Notes: a model not told the origin generated them from the letters alone. 64,000 nucleotides of DNA from Methylobacterium sp. 17Sr1-1 (GCF_003173775.1 NZ_CP029552.1:1807001-1871000), one strand, 5' to 3'; positions 44,069 through 52,836 are shown, counted from the stretch's first letter. Made by a program: numbers and translations.

Positions 44069-45334
44069 TCAGGGTGTATCTTCGAGCGGGACGCGCTGCC
44101 CACTCGGGCGCGGATCTCCCGCGCCCTGACCATCGCGCACCGTCTCCGCCCGCTCGTACGCCGGCTTCCGCGGCGCGAACGCATACACCGCCGTGGCCGC
44201 CAGCAACGCCAGCCCGTAGGCCAGGAACAGGCGGCCGTAGAGCGCGTCCGGAGAAAGCCCGCCGGTGCCCAGCACGAACAGGGCCGAGAGCCCCTGCAAC
44301 GCCGCCGCCCCGCCCATGAAGACGATGTTCATGAAGGCGACGCCGCGTCCGAGCAGGTGGGCGGGGAAAAATCGCCGGGCATGGGCCATCAGGATGCCGT
44401 AGCTCAGGCCCGCCGCGCCGGTCAGCGCCAGCAGGGCGACCGCCAGCGCCGTCGAGCCGCCGCCGAGCAGGCCGAGGGCGGCGAGCGAGAGGCCGGTGAC
44501 GAGGCAGCCGCCGAGCGCCGTGCGCTTCGGGTCGCGCACCAGGCGCTCCAGCGGACCGTAGCCGATGGCGCCCGCCGCCATCGCGGCGCTCATCGCGAGG
44601 GTGCCGTTGCCGCGCTGGAGCGCATCGAGGCCGTGGACGCTGCCGAGATAGGAGCCCACCCAGAGCGAGCGGGTGGCGATGACGACGGCGTAGCTGACGA
44701 ACACGACGGGGAAGACCGGCCACAGGGCCCGCATCCGCGCGACCTCGGCGAAGCCGTGCCAGACCGAGGTCCGGGGCGGGTCGGCGAGGCGCGGCGGATC
44801 GACGATCAGCCACAGCACCAGCCCGGCCGCCGCCACGGTGACGGCAGAGAGCCCGAACAGGATCGCGCGCCAGCCGAGCGCGTGGCTCGCCAGCGCCAGC
44901 GGCGTCGAGCCCAAGAGGTCGCCCGCCGTGCCGAGGCCGATCATCAGCGACGAGAGCATGGCGAAGCGTTCGGGCGGATAGACCCGCCCGAACAGGTACA
45001 GCCCGCCCATCAGCGCCGGCGCGCAGCCGAGCCCGATCAGCGCCATCGCGGCGGCGGCACCGGAAAACCCTTGCGCGAGCCCGAGGCAGGCCGCCCCGAG
45101 GGCGGCGACGACCAGGAACCCCGCCACGGTGCGCCGCGGCCCGACCCGGTCGAGGAGGAGCCCGGTCGGCACCTGGCCCGCCGCGAAGGCCAGGAACCAG
45201 CCCGCCGACAGGAGCGCGAGGTCGGAGGGCTGGAGGCCGAGGTCGGGCCCGAGATCGGGCGCGACCATCGCGAGGAAGCCGCGGTCGAACTGGCTGATCG
45301 TGTAGGTGAGCAGCAGGACCAGGAAGGATGTCAC
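44069..45334 (-). CDS. MFS transporter
   Basis: This 421-residue major-facilitator protein has about 12 hydrophobic segments. It opens VTSFLVLLLTYTISQFDRGFLA and has the loop 2-3 motif GLLLDRVGPRRTVAGFLVV (the G-x3-D-R-x-G-R/K-R signature). The C-terminal cytoplasmic tail is hydrophilic (PAYERAETVRDGQGAG). The substrate is not evident. GTG 45334 begins the first membrane segment; upstream frame continuation is out of character. The thiolase gene ends 25 bases upstream on the same strand, so transport and thiolysis may be linked in one operon. Confidence 0.88.
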   Translation of the reverse strand: MTSFLVLLLTYTISQFDRGFLAMVAPDLGPDLGLQPSDLALLSAGWFLAFAAGQVPTGLLLDRVGPRRTVAGFLVVAALGAACLGLAQGFSGAAAAMALIGLGCAPALMGGLYLFGRVYPPERFAMLSSLMIGLGTAGDLLGSTPLALASHALGWRAILFGLSAVTVAAAGLVLWLIVDPPRLADPPRTSVWHGFAEVARMRALWPVFPVVFVSYAVVIATRSLWVGSYLGSVHGLDALQRGNGTLAMSAAMAAGAIGYGPLERLVRDPKRTALGGCLVTGLSLAALGLLGGGSTALAVALLALTGAAGLSYGILMAHARRFFPAHLLGRGVAFMNIVFMGGAAALQGLSALFVLGTGGLSPDALYGRLFLAYGLALLAATAVYAFAPRKPAYERAETVRDGQGAGDPRPSGQRVPLEDTP

Positions 45335-45359
45335 GGTCCTGCCGCTCCGTCTTCTGCGG

Positions 45360-46526
45360 TTACTTGATGCGCTCGAGCACGCTGACGTAGTTCGCCACCG
45401 CGACGCCGCCCATGTTGAACACGCCGGCGAGCGTCGCGTCGGGGATCTGCATGCCGCCGGCCTCGCCGACGAGCTGCATCGCCGAGAGGGCATGCATCGA
45501 CACGCCGGTGGCGCCGATCGGGTGGCCCTTGGCCTTCAGGCCGCCGGACGGGTTGACCGGCAGCTTGCCCTCCTTGGTGGTCCAGCCCTCGCGGATCGCG
45601 TCGGCGCCGCGGCCCTCCTTGGTCAGGCCCATCGCCTCGTACTCGATGAGCTCGGCGACGGTGAAGCAGTCATGCGTCTCGACGAGCGAGAGATCATCGA
45701 GGGTGATGCCGGCCTGGCCCAGAGCCTTCGCCCAGGCGGTGGCGGCGCCCTCGAACTTCAGCACGTCGCGCTTCGACATCGGCAGGAAGTCCTGCGCGTG
45801 GGCGGTGGCCCGGAAGGCGACGGCGCGGCGCATCCGCAAGGCCGTCTCGGTGTCGGCGAGGACCACGGCCGCGGCGCCGTCCGAGACCAGCGAGCAGTCG
45901 GTGCGCTTGAGCGGACCGGCGACGAAGGGGTTCTTGTCCGATTCGGTGCGGCAGAACTCGAAGCCGAGGTCCTTGCGCATCTGCGCGTAGGGGTTCTGGA
46001 CGCCGTTATGGTGGTTCTTGGCGGCGATCATCGCGAGCGCGTCGGACTGGTCGCCGTGGCGCTGGAAATAGGCGCCGGCGATGTTGCCGAACACGCCGGC
46101 GAAGCCTGCCGGGTTGTCGCCGTCCTCCGGCAGGTAGGAGGCCTTCAGCAGGGTGCGGCCGATCTCGGGGCCCGGCGTGCGGGTCATCTGCTCGACGCCG
46201 ACCACCAGCACCACCCGGGCGCGCTTGGCCTCGATGGTCTTGATGCCCTGGTGCACCGCCGCCGAACCGGTGGCGCAGGCATTCTCGACCCGGGTCGCCG
46301 GCTTGAACCGGAACCCGTCATCGGCCTGAAGAACCAGGGAGGCGGTGAAGTCCTGCGGGGTGAAGCCGGCATTGTAGTGGCCGAGCACGATCTCGTCGAC
46401 GTCTTGCGGGCCGATCCCCGCATGGGCCATCGCCTCGTTGGCGACGCGGACGATCAGGCTCTCGACGGTTTCGGCGTCGTGCTTGCCGAAGGGCGTGTGG
46501 CTCCAGCCGACGATGCAGGCGGTCAT
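45360..46526 (-). CDS. SCP-x-type thiolase / acetyl-CoA acetyltransferase
   Basis: This 388-residue thiolase-superfamily enzyme has its nucleophilic Cys at 84 in ENACATGSAA; LVETHDCFTVAE and GGLKAKGHPIGATG supply the other active-site residues. The order and spacing match SCP-2/SCP-x-type thiolases rather than PhaA or FadA. It probably cleaves or forms 3-ketoacyl-CoA, chain length unknown. ATG 46526 is supported by GGGAGGAGAG upstream; the extended frame before it is not coding-like. It lies between queC and the MFS gene on the minus strand. Confidence 0.9.
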   Translation of the reverse strand: MTACIVGWSHTPFGKHDAETVESLIVRVANEAMAHAGIGPQDVDEIVLGHYNAGFTPQDFTASLVLQADDGFRFKPATRVENACATGSAAVHQGIKTIEAKRARVVLVVGVEQMTRTPGPEIGRTLLKASYLPEDGDNPAGFAGVFGNIAGAYFQRHGDQSDALAMIAAKNHHNGVQNPYAQMRKDLGFEFCRTESDKNPFVAGPLKRTDCSLVSDGAAAVVLADTETALRMRRAVAFRATAHAQDFLPMSKRDVLKFEGAATAWAKALGQAGITLDDLSLVETHDCFTVAELIEYEAMGLTKEGRGADAIREGWTTKEGKLPVNPSGGLKAKGHPIGATGVSMHALSAMQLVGEAGGMQIPDATLAGVFNMGGVAVANYVSVLERIK

Positions 46527-46590
46527 GATTCTCTCCTCCCGGTGTTTGCGGTGCAATGTGCGCAACGGAAGGACTGCCCGCAAGCGCTGC

Positions 46591-47298
46591 TCACGCATCC
46601 TCGGCGCGGAAGCGCGCATAGCCGGCGGCGCGCAACGAGCAGGCGGGGCAGGTGCCGCAGCCGTGGCCCCAGGGGTGGAGGGCGCCACGCTCGCCGAGGT
46701 AGCAGGTGTGGCTCTCGCGCACGATGAGGTCGACCAGCGCCTCGCCGCCGAGGTCGCGGGCCATCCGCCAGGTCTCGGCCTTGTCGATCCACATCAGGGG
46801 CGTGTGCAGCACGAAGCGGCGGTCCATGCCGAGATTGAGCGCGACCTGCAACGCCTTGATCGTGTCGTCGCGGCAATCGGGATAGCCCGAAAAATCCGTC
46901 TCGCACATGCCGCCGACGATGTGGCGCAGGCCCCGCCGGTAGGCCAAAGCCGCCGCGAAGGTGAGGAAGACGAGGTTGCGGCCCGGCACGAAGGTGTTGG
47001 GCAGGCCGCCCGCCTCCATGGCGATGGCGGTGTCCCGGGTCAGCGCGGTCTCGGAGACCGCCCCGAGGGCGTCCAGGCTCAGGGTGTGGTCGTCGCCCAG
47101 GCGCCCGGCGAAGGCGGGCACGATCCGGGTCATCTCGGCGCGCAAGGCGGCACGGCACGCGAGCTCGATCCGGTGGCGCTGACCGTAATCGAAGCCGAGG
47201 GTCTCGACGCGGTCGAAGCGGTCGAGGGCCCAGGCAAGGCAGGTGGACGAATCCTGCCCGCCGGAGAACAGCACCAGGGCACCGTCGGACGAGGTCAT
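46591..47298 (-). CDS. queC: 7-cyano-7-deazaguanine synthase
   Basis: This 235-residue enzyme converts 7-carboxy-7-deazaguanine to preQ0 in queuosine biosynthesis, using ATP and ammonia. The PP-loop is [18 protein letters not shown] near the N-terminus, and the C-terminal zinc site is in [21 protein letters not shown] and [14 protein letters not shown] are also family marks. No other queuosine gene (queD, queE, queF) is present. It lies downstream of a hairpin that ends the glycine-zipper transcript and 64 bases before the thiolase start. Confidence 0.96.
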   Translation of the reverse strand: MTSSDGALVLFSGGQDSSTCLAWALDRFDRVETLGFDYGQRHRIELACRAALRAEMTRIVPAFAGRLGDDHTLSLDALGAVSETALTRDTAIAMEAGGLPNTFVPGRNLVFLTFAAALAYRRGLRHIVGGMCETDFSGYPDCRDDTIKALQVALNLGMDRRFVLHTPLMWIDKAETWRMARDLGGEALVDLIVRESHTCYLGERGALHPWGHGCGTCPACSLRAAGYARFRAEDA

Positions 47299-47314
47299 GC
47301 GGGCTCCAACAGAA

Positions 47315-47344
47315 GAGGGCGGCCCCGTCCCCGGGACCGCCCTC
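47315..47344 (-). terminator. Probable terminator hairpin between glycine-zipper gene and queC
   Basis: gagggcgg (47315-47322) pairs with ccgccctc (47337-47344), with extra GC pairs possible in the loop. On the minus strand it is followed by 'ttctgttgg', only a weak U-tract. It lies 46 bases past the glycine-zipper stop. Confidence 0.5.
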
Positions 47345-47390
47345 CCTATACGCCCGGAGCGTCGCGCAAGCCTAATGGCCCTCGCGTGTG

Positions 47391-47606
47391 CTACTGGCCC
47401 TGCGCCTGGCTCGCCTTCTTGTTGGCGTTGTGGTGGCCGACCGCGCAGCCGGCCGCCGCGCCGGCCTTGCCGTGGCCGACCGCCTTGCCGGCGAGCCCGC
47501 CGACGATCGCGCCCTTGATGCAGCCCTTGGCCTCGGCCTGGTGCGGCACCGCGACGAACGAGACCGCGAGGAGGCCGGCGGCGAGGAGGGAAGCGGACCG
47601 GATCAT
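47391..47606 (-). CDS. Small secreted glycine-zipper protein
   Basis: This 71-residue protein has a signal peptide ([20 protein letters not shown], cleaved near AEA) and a mature part of repeated small residues: [28 protein letters not shown]. The G-x3-G-x3-G spacing is a glycine zipper, like small outer-membrane or YMGG-type proteins. It has two Cys, the first right after the cleavage site. AAGGGAG precedes the ATG. The role is unknown, perhaps envelope stability. Confidence 0.75.
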   Translation of the reverse strand: MIRSASLLAAGLLAVSFVAVPHQAEAKGCIKGAIVGGLAGKAVGHGKAGAAAGCAVGHHNANKKASQAQGQ

Positions 47607-47835
47607 GCTGAACTCCCTTGGAGATGTTAGAACCTCAACCATTGAGCGGGAAGAGCGTTCCGAAGCCGGCTTTCGGGTCCGGCGTTGACGTTCCGGCCGC
47701 TCGCGTCTATAGACCGCGGCTCGCGGACCTGCGGGCTTTCGCCCGGCGGGTTGCCCGTGCTTCCATGCCCTGACACGCGACGCCACGATCCCGCCGGGAT
47801 CGCTCGGGCCTCGCCTTTTTGAATGAGGAACGCCG

Positions 47836-48111
47836 ATGGCCAACACCGTGTCGGCCAAGAAGATGACCCGCAAGATTGCCAAGCGTACGGCAGTCAACCG
47901 CTCGCGCCGCAGCCGCATGCGCACCTTCATCCGCAAGGTCGAGGAGGCGATCGAGGCCGGCGATCACGGCATCGCGCTGACCGCCCTGCGGACCGCCGAG
48001 CCGGAGATCATGCGCGCGTCCCAGAAGGGGATCGTGCACAAGAACACCGCCTCGCGGAAGGTCTCGCGCCTCGCCGCCCGCGTGAAGGGCCTGCAGGCCG
48101 CCCAGGCGTAA
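47836..48111 (+). CDS. rpsT: Small-subunit ribosomal protein bS20
   Basis: This 91-residue basic ribosomal protein reads [41 protein letters not shown] and [20 protein letters not shown], all typical bS20 blocks. It is helical and binds 16S rRNA early in 30S assembly. It is monocistronic, with a GAGGAA ribosome site upstream of ATG 47836 and a classic terminator downstream. Confidence 0.97.
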   Translation: MANTVSAKKMTRKIAKRTAVNRSRRSRMRTFIRKVEEAIEAGDHGIALTALRTAEPEIMRASQKGIVHKNTASRKVSRLAARVKGLQAAQA

Positions 48112-48198
48112 CGCCTGGTGCCTGAGTGACCGCCGAACGTTCGGCCTCGCGGATCCGCGCCGCCACGGCGTGACCGGTCCGAGAGACGAGAGGAAATG

Positions 48199-48223
48199 GC
48201 CCGGCCTGCGCGCCGGGCTTTTT
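48199..48223 (+). terminator. Rho-independent terminator of rpsT
   Basis: gcccggc (48199-48205) pairs with gccgggc (48212-48218) around a 6-base loop and is followed by TTTTT (48219-48223). It lies about 90 bases past the rpsT stop. Confidence 0.9.
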
Positions 48224-48311
48224 CGTGTCTGCATCCGACGAGGGCGCGTGGTCCGAGGAAATTGCCGCACGCCCCCCTGCTGTCCGGGAAAAAGAAGTGG
48301 CACGGGTTTCA

Positions 48312-48572
48312 CCTCTCCACGTGGGCGGGGAGAGGGCCGTGTCGCCGTTCAGGCGATACGGCAAGCGGAGGCGAAAGCCGGAGCGAGGGTGAGGGGGTGT
48401 TTCCGGAGGAGCCTCGCGCGTCGAGACCCCCTCACCCTCGCGGCGAACCTTCGGTTCGCTGCTCCCTGAGCCCCTTCGGAGCTCAGGCCTCTCCCCGCGA
48501 GAAGTCGGGCTTGCCCGACTTCGTCTGTTGCTTGCAGATCCCGGGCAAGCCCGGGATCTGTCGGGGAGAGGG
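48312..48572. repeat. Cluster of six hairpins (composite palindromic element)
   Basis: The 650 bases between the rpsT terminator and the DUF2778 gene contain no convincing gene but are full of perfect inverted repeats. These are cctctcc/ggagagg (48312/48329), a 15-base cgagggtgagggggt with its complement (48384-48398 and 48426-48440), gcgaacc/ggttcgc (48443/48453), ctgagc/gctcag (48466/48481), gaagtcgggc/gcccgacttc (48501/48513) and cagatcccgggc with its complement (48535/48549). Together they would fold into a branched structure. The text 'gagggtgagggggt' also suggests a dispersed element. The region is probably non-coding. Confidence 0.72.
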
Positions 48573-48874
48573 GAGTTCCCCCGCCTCGTCCTTTTCCCCG
48601 GACAGACTTGCCCGCCTCGCATCGGGGCATACCGAAGCGGGGTGGCGACGGTCGCCCGGCCCGAGAGCCGCCGACCCTTCTCGCCATCAGCGTGCCACGA
48701 ATTCTTGGAATTTGGCCGGTGTCATTTAGCCGGGATTAACCAAGAGGCCGCTCAATACGAGGGCTTAAGGTTGATCCTTTCCTAAACGGCCGATCTCACC
48801 GGCCCGTCGGGCGCTCGCGCGCCGGCGGCCGGCCGGGCGGGCCCGTGCGGGACAAGCCATCGAGTACAGGCCGC

Positions 48875-50044
48875 ATGGACCTCGTCGCGTATTCGTCCGG
48901 TCGCCTCGCCCCGGGCTCCCTCCGCCGCCGCCGCCGCAACCGGCGGCTTCTCGGCATCGCCGCCGTGCTCGGCGGCATCGGCGCCGCCGCCGGCCTGATG
49001 CCGCGCGAGGCGGCCCGGCCCCCGGTGGCGGGCCTCGTGGCGGATCCGGTCGCGCCGCTGCGCGAGGCGCGCATCTCCCCGGCCGAGCTCGGCTGGATGC
49101 TCGCGCCGGTGCCGACCCTCGGGGGCGACGCGGCGGGCTTCACCCGCGAGGGTCCGGCCGAGTCGCACCCGCTCGCCGCGGCCGCGACTCCGGTCCCCGC
49201 GCCGCAGCGCCTCGCCGAGGCCGCGCCGGCCGCCCTCGTCGAGCGGGACCTCTCGCCGCTCGCGGCCCTGCGCCCCGATGCCGAGCCGCGCGAGGCCGCG
49301 CCGTCCGCGGCGGTGCAGCCCGCCACCACGCCGCTCGTCGCCGTACCCCTGCCGGTGCCGCGCCCGCCCGAGCTGCGCCCCTCCGAGGCGCGGCCCGCGC
49401 CGACCGTGCTGGCGACCCGCGTGCCGCGGCGTTCCACGCAGGCCATGGCCTCGACCCAGAGCGTGTTCAAGGCCGCGCTGCCGGAGGAGCCGTCGCTGTT
49501 CGACCGGATCTTCGGGGGAGGGGGGGCGAGCGCCCCGACGCAGACCCTCGCCTACGCGGCCCCCGGCGGCCTCGATCCGAGCCCGCGGCCGCGCCTGAGC
49601 GCCAGCCCCGGCATCGCGGTCTACGACATCAGCGCCCGCACCGTGACCCTGCCGAGCGGCGAGTCGCTGGAGGCGCATTCCGGCCTCGGGCCGCACATGG
49701 ACGATCCGCGCAACGTCCACCTGAAGATGCGCGGCGCCACGCCGCCCGGCACCTACGATCTCACCGAGCGCGAGGCGCTGTTCCACGGCGTCCGGGCGAT
49801 CCGGCTCAACCCGGTCGGCGGCAGCGGCGCCATCCACAACCGGGTCGGGCTGCTCGCCCATACCTACATGCTCGGCCCGAGCGGCGCCTCGAACGGCTGC
49901 GTCTCGTTCCGCAACTACGACCGCTTTTTGCAGGCCTTCCTGCGCGGCGAGGTCCGCCGCCTCGTCGTGGTGCCGGGCAGCGGCGCGAGCGACCTGCCGC
50001 GGATCGGGCGGGGCGGGCCGTCGGATCGGGCGACACGGGGCTGA
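48875..50044 (+). CDS. DUF2778 domain (murein-type) membrane-anchored protein
   Basis: This is a 389-residue protein. A basic cluster (RRRRRNRR) and single membrane segment (LLGIAAVLGGIGAAAGL) lie at the N-terminus, followed by a long Ala/Pro-rich linker (residues about 60-230) and a C-terminal DUF2778 domain. The latter reads RLSASPGIAVYDISARTVTLP, PPGTYDLTEREALFHGVRAIRL, then LLAHTYMLGPSGASNGCVSF with a possible catalytic HxnSxGC pattern like L,D-transpeptidases. That suggests peptidoglycan cross-linking or modification in the periplasm, but this is inference. ATG 48875 is used, GTG 48845 being the alternative. Confidence 0.82.
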   Translation: MDLVAYSSGRLAPGSLRRRRRNRRLLGIAAVLGGIGAAAGLMPREAARPPVAGLVADPVAPLREARISPAELGWMLAPVPTLGGDAAGFTREGPAESHPLAAAATPVPAPQRLAEAAPAALVERDLSPLAALRPDAEPREAAPSAAVQPATTPLVAVPLPVPRPPELRPSEARPAPTVLATRVPRRSTQAMASTQSVFKAALPEEPSLFDRIFGGGGASAPTQTLAYAAPGGLDPSPRPRLSASPGIAVYDISARTVTLPSGESLEAHSGLGPHMDDPRNVHLKMRGATPPGTYDLTEREALFHGVRAIRLNPVGGSGAIHNRVGLLAHTYMLGPSGASNGCVSFRNYDRFLQAFLRGEVRRLVVVPGSGASDLPRIGRGGPSDRATRG

Positions 50045-50079
50045 GAGAGCCAGTTCGATCGGCCCTCGACGGAACTTGA

Positions 50080-50236
50080 CACCCTCCGCGTCATCCCGGG
50101 GCCACGCAGTGGAACCCGGGATCCATCACCGCCGACATCGGAGAACGAGACGGGATCGGTCGCCGCATCATCCTGCCTCGTTAGCGGCTATGGCTTCCGG
50201 GTTCCGCTGCGCGGCCCCGGGATGACGCAGAGGGTT
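50080..50236. repeat. Composite palindromic repeat, family A long form (copy 6)
   Basis: The left arm caccctccgcgtcatcccgg and right arm ccccgggatgacgcagaggg have the same core as other family A copies, here about 110 bases apart. Internal text 'ggaacccgggatccatcacc' nearly repeats that of copy 2. It fills the gap between the DUF2778 gene and the small secreted protein gene. Confidence 0.8.
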
Positions 50237-50342
50237 TGACTTCGGCCTGCCGACTCGAACAGCTCCCCCGAGTCGGGCCGGATCCGGCGGAACCAGTCGG
50301 CGTCTCGCGTGTACACGCCCCTCAACGAGAGGAGAGCGTCGG

Positions 50343-50621
50343 ATGAAGTCGATCCTGGGGGCTGGCATCGTGGCGGTTCTCCTGCTCCCCGCGCCGGCGC
50401 TGGCGCAGGCGCAGCAGACCACGGTCGGCCCCGGCGGCCTGCGGCTGCCCCAGGTCATCGCCGGCCCGCCCCCGGCCCCCGCCGCAAGCACCGACGGCGC
50501 GGTCGCTCCCCCGGTCCACGTCGATTCCCTGGCGGACGCGTTCCACCGGCCGCTCTCCGCGACCGCGGAGCCGCCGCCGAACCCGCTCTTCGCCCGCGAG
50601 CCGGAGCCCGCCCGGCGCTAG
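50343..50621 (+). CDS. Small secreted hypothetical protein
   Basis: This 92-residue protein has a signal peptide (KSILGAGIVAVLLLPAPALA) cleaved after AQA, leaving a short Pro/Ala-rich mature part (GPGGLRLPQVIAGPPPAP, then HVDSLADAFHRPLS). GAGGAGAG sits 8-15 bases before the ATG, supporting translation. No domain is recognised. It lies upstream of lexA on the same strand, separated by the lexA operator region, so it is not part of that transcript. Confidence 0.6.
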   Translation: MKSILGAGIVAVLLLPAPALAQAQQTTVGPGGLRLPQVIAGPPPAPAASTDGAVAPPVHVDSLADAFHRPLSATAEPPPNPLFAREPEPARR

Positions 50622-50736
50622 CAGAGCGTCGTTCCGCTGCTCGCGAGGTGCGGTTTGCCTGCCCGACATCGCCCGAATTGACCCGGATCTCTTCCCTCTG
50701 CTGCGTTCTCCCGCCGCAGTTCGAGACCCGCTTGCG

Positions 50737-50775
50737 GAACACTTGCGGAACGCTTACCATGTTCGTGGTTTGTTT
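50737..50775. promoter_or_regulatory. LexA operator region (SOS boxes) upstream of lexA
   Basis: GAAC-N7-GAAC (50737-50751, gaacacttgcggaac) is a perfect alphaproteobacterial SOS box. Ten bases later a second, weaker GTTC-N7-GTTT motif occurs on the other strand sense (50761-50775). Both lie 35-75 bases before the lexA ATG. Autoregulation of lexA by this site is expected from the family. Confidence 0.82.
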
Positions 50776-50809
50776 CCGGAGCGCGACAGCGCGGGGATGA
50801 GAGTGTCAC

Positions 50810-51577
50810 ATGCTCACGCGTAAGCAGTTGGACCTGCTCCGCTTCATTCAGCAGAGAATGCGCGAGACGGGCGTCCCCCCGTCCTTCGACGAGATGAAGG
50901 ACGCCCTCGATCTCAAGTCGAAATCGGGCATCCACCGCCTGATCACGGCCCTGGAGGAGCGGGGCTTCCTGCGCCGCCTGCCGAACCGGGCCCGGGCGAT
51001 CGAGGTGATCCGCATCCCCGACGCGGTGACCGGGCCCGTGGCGGCCGCGCCCGCAGGGCATGGATCCGGAGGCCTTGGATCCGGCGCCGAGGTGCTGCGG
51101 TTCAACCCCAGCGTGGTCGAGGGCGGGCGCGCCCACGAGCCGAAGCGGCCCGCCGGCATCCCCGCGATGGCCACGGCGTCGGACGAGAACGGCCAGTCGG
51201 TCAGCGTGCCGGTGATGGGCCGGATCGCCGCCGGTACGCCGATCTCGGCGATCCAGAGCCAGAGCCGCTCGGTGGCGATGTCGCCGGACTTCCTCGCCAG
51301 CGGCGAGCACTACGCGCTCGAGGTGCGCGGCGACTCGATGATCGAGGCCGGCATCCTCGACGGCGACCTCGTGGTGATCCGCCGCCAGGAGACCGCCAAT
51401 ACCGGCGACATCATCGTGGCGCTGATCGACGACGAGGAGGCGACCCTCAAGCGCCTGCGTCGCCGCGGCTCCTCGATCGCGCTCGAAGCCGCCAACCCGG
51501 CCTACGAGACCCGGGTGCTCGGGCCGGACCGGGTGCGGATCCAGGGCCGGCTGGTGAGCCTCGTCCGGAAATATTGA
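50810..51577 (+). CDS. lexA: SOS response repressor LexA
   Basis: This 255-residue repressor binds SOS boxes and is inactivated by RecA-stimulated self-cleavage. The N-terminal winged helix-turn-helix ([26 protein letters not shown]-type [14 protein letters not shown]) spans 1-65. A linker insert rich in Gly and Ala follows (about 70-120). The cleavage site is Ala-Gly at 141-142 (GRIAAGTP), and the catalytic pair is Ser 176 (GDSMIEAG) and Lys 214 (ATLKRL). The linker is longer than in E. coli LexA, as is usual in Alphaproteobacteria. Confidence 0.97.
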   Translation: MLTRKQLDLLRFIQQRMRETGVPPSFDEMKDALDLKSKSGIHRLITALEERGFLRRLPNRARAIEVIRIPDAVTGPVAAAPAGHGSGGLGSGAEVLRFNPSVVEGGRAHEPKRPAGIPAMATASDENGQSVSVPVMGRIAAGTPISAIQSQSRSVAMSPDFLASGEHYALEVRGDSMIEAGILDGDLVVIRRQETANTGDIIVALIDDEEATLKRLRRRGSSIALEAANPAYETRVLGPDRVRIQGRLVSLVRKY

Positions 51578-51581
51578 GGGA

Positions 51582-51620
51582 CAGGACGGGGCGGACCGGA
51601 GGCCGGTCCGCCCCGTCCTG
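51582..51620. terminator. Bidirectional hairpin terminator after lexA
   Basis: A perfect 18-base stem, caggacggggcggaccgg (51582-51599), pairs with its complement (51603-51620) around the loop agg. It sits between convergent lexA and cupin genes and likely stops both. Confidence 0.78.
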
Positions 51621-51651
51621 CGTTCGCAATCCTCGTGAGCCGCCCGCGCGC

Positions 51652-52836
51652 TCAGACGGTCCGGCTGAAGACCCGCGACGCCGTCGGGAAGCTGGCGGCG
51701 GCCTGTTCGTCAAGGCCGAGATTGGCGGCGAGCAGGTGGCGCGGCGCCTGGGCGAGCCAGCCCGCCAATGACGACTCGCTGTAGACCCCGCTGTCGTGCA
51801 CGCCGACGAGCTCGGCCGTTCCGGTCCCGATATTCTCGACGGAGTGTCCGCAGGCCCGCGGAATGTAGGCGCAGTCGCCCGGGCCCAGCTCGGCCACGGC
51901 TAGGCGCTTGTCCGGCCCGAACAGGGTCACGCGGGTGCGCCCCCGCAGGACGTAGTGCCACTCGTTCGCGCCCGGATGCCAGTGCGGGGTGTGGATCGCA
52001 CCGGGCGCGAGCCGCACGAGAAGGCCGGTCATCCCCGCCGAGACCGGGAAGGCGCTCGCGGGCGCCACCCGCATCGTGCTGCCGGCGGCATCCACGATCG
52101 TGTCGCTCCCCGCCAGCCCGTAGCGATGCGACCGTGACGGCGCGAGAGGCCGCTCGGCCCGCGCGGCCGGGCCGTCGAGGGGCAGGACGGGCCCCTGCAT
52201 GATGTAGGTCTCGCCCGGGGGAAGCGCCGCCAGCGTCGCCTCCGGCACGCCGAGGGCGTGGCCGAGGATCGCCGGGTCGAGGCGGCTCATCCAGTCGGAG
52301 AGCCCGAAGGTGCCGTGCTCACCGTAGAGGCCGTCGTCGAAGGCGAGGATCGCGTGGCACGGATCGGTCCCGAGGGCCTGGATCGCGTGGGCGTGGCCGC
52401 CGGGAAAGTACCAGGTGTCCCCGGGCGCGAAGTTGACGACCTCCATCTCGCCCGCGGCGTCGATCACCGTCGCCTGGCAATGCCCGGCGACGATGTAGCC
52501 CCACTCCGCCGAGCTGTGCCAATGCATCTCGCGCACGCCGCCCGGGTTGAGGAACAGGTGCGCGCCGGCGATCCCGGTGGCGATGGGGAGCTGGCGCGTC
52601 GTGACGTCCCGGGCCCAGCCGCCCGAGGTCGCCTTGATCGGGCCGGCATCGAGCGAGATGGTGAAGGCCGGCGGCGCACCGGCCTTGCGGGGGATCGTGC
52701 GCAGGAAGGTGCCGGCGGGGGCGACGTCGGCGCCGGCGGCGTGACCGTCGTCCGTGGCGGCGAAGGCGCCGCCGACGGCGAAGCTGCCGCCCGCGGCCAG
52801 GGTTCCGAGGAAGACGCGGCGGCTGGTCTGGTCCAT
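51652..52836 (-). CDS. Bicupin oxalate decarboxylase-like protein, Tat-exported
   Basis: This 394-residue bicupin has a twin-arginine signal peptide (TSRRVFLGTLAAGG). Each cupin has a complete Mn-binding set: His 105, His 107, Glu 111 and His 148 (MHWHSSAEWG ... GGHAH), and His 285, His 287, Glu 292 and His 331 (PHWHPGANEWH ... ACGHS). The domain 1 lid carries a Glu (173, YGEHGTF) in the place of the OxdC proton donor. It probably converts oxalate to formate and CO2, which would feed formate oxidation, but oxidase activity cannot be excluded. GAGAGGG precedes ATG 52836. Confidence 0.88.
   Translation of the reverse strand: MDQTSRRVFLGTLAAGGSFAVGGAFAATDDGHAAGADVAPAGTFLRTIPRKAGAPPAFTISLDAGPIKATSGGWARDVTTRQLPIATGIAGAHLFLNPGGVREMHWHSSAEWGYIVAGHCQATVIDAAGEMEVVNFAPGDTWYFPGGHAHAIQALGTDPCHAILAFDDGLYGEHGTFGLSDWMSRLDPAILGHALGVPEATLAALPPGETYIMQGPVLPLDGPAARAERPLAPSRSHRYGLAGSDTIVDAAGSTMRVAPASAFPVSAGMTGLLVRLAPGAIHTPHWHPGANEWHYVLRGRTRVTLFGPDKRLAVAELGPGDCAYIPRACGHSVENIGTGTAELVGVHDSGVYSESSLAGWLAQAPRHLLAANLGLDEQAAASFPTASRVFSRTV

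Noticed and set aside
48196..48729. Open frame of 177 codons over the palindrome cluster
   Set aside because: It runs through six perfect hairpins and the rpsT terminator, has no start signal and no protein-like composition.
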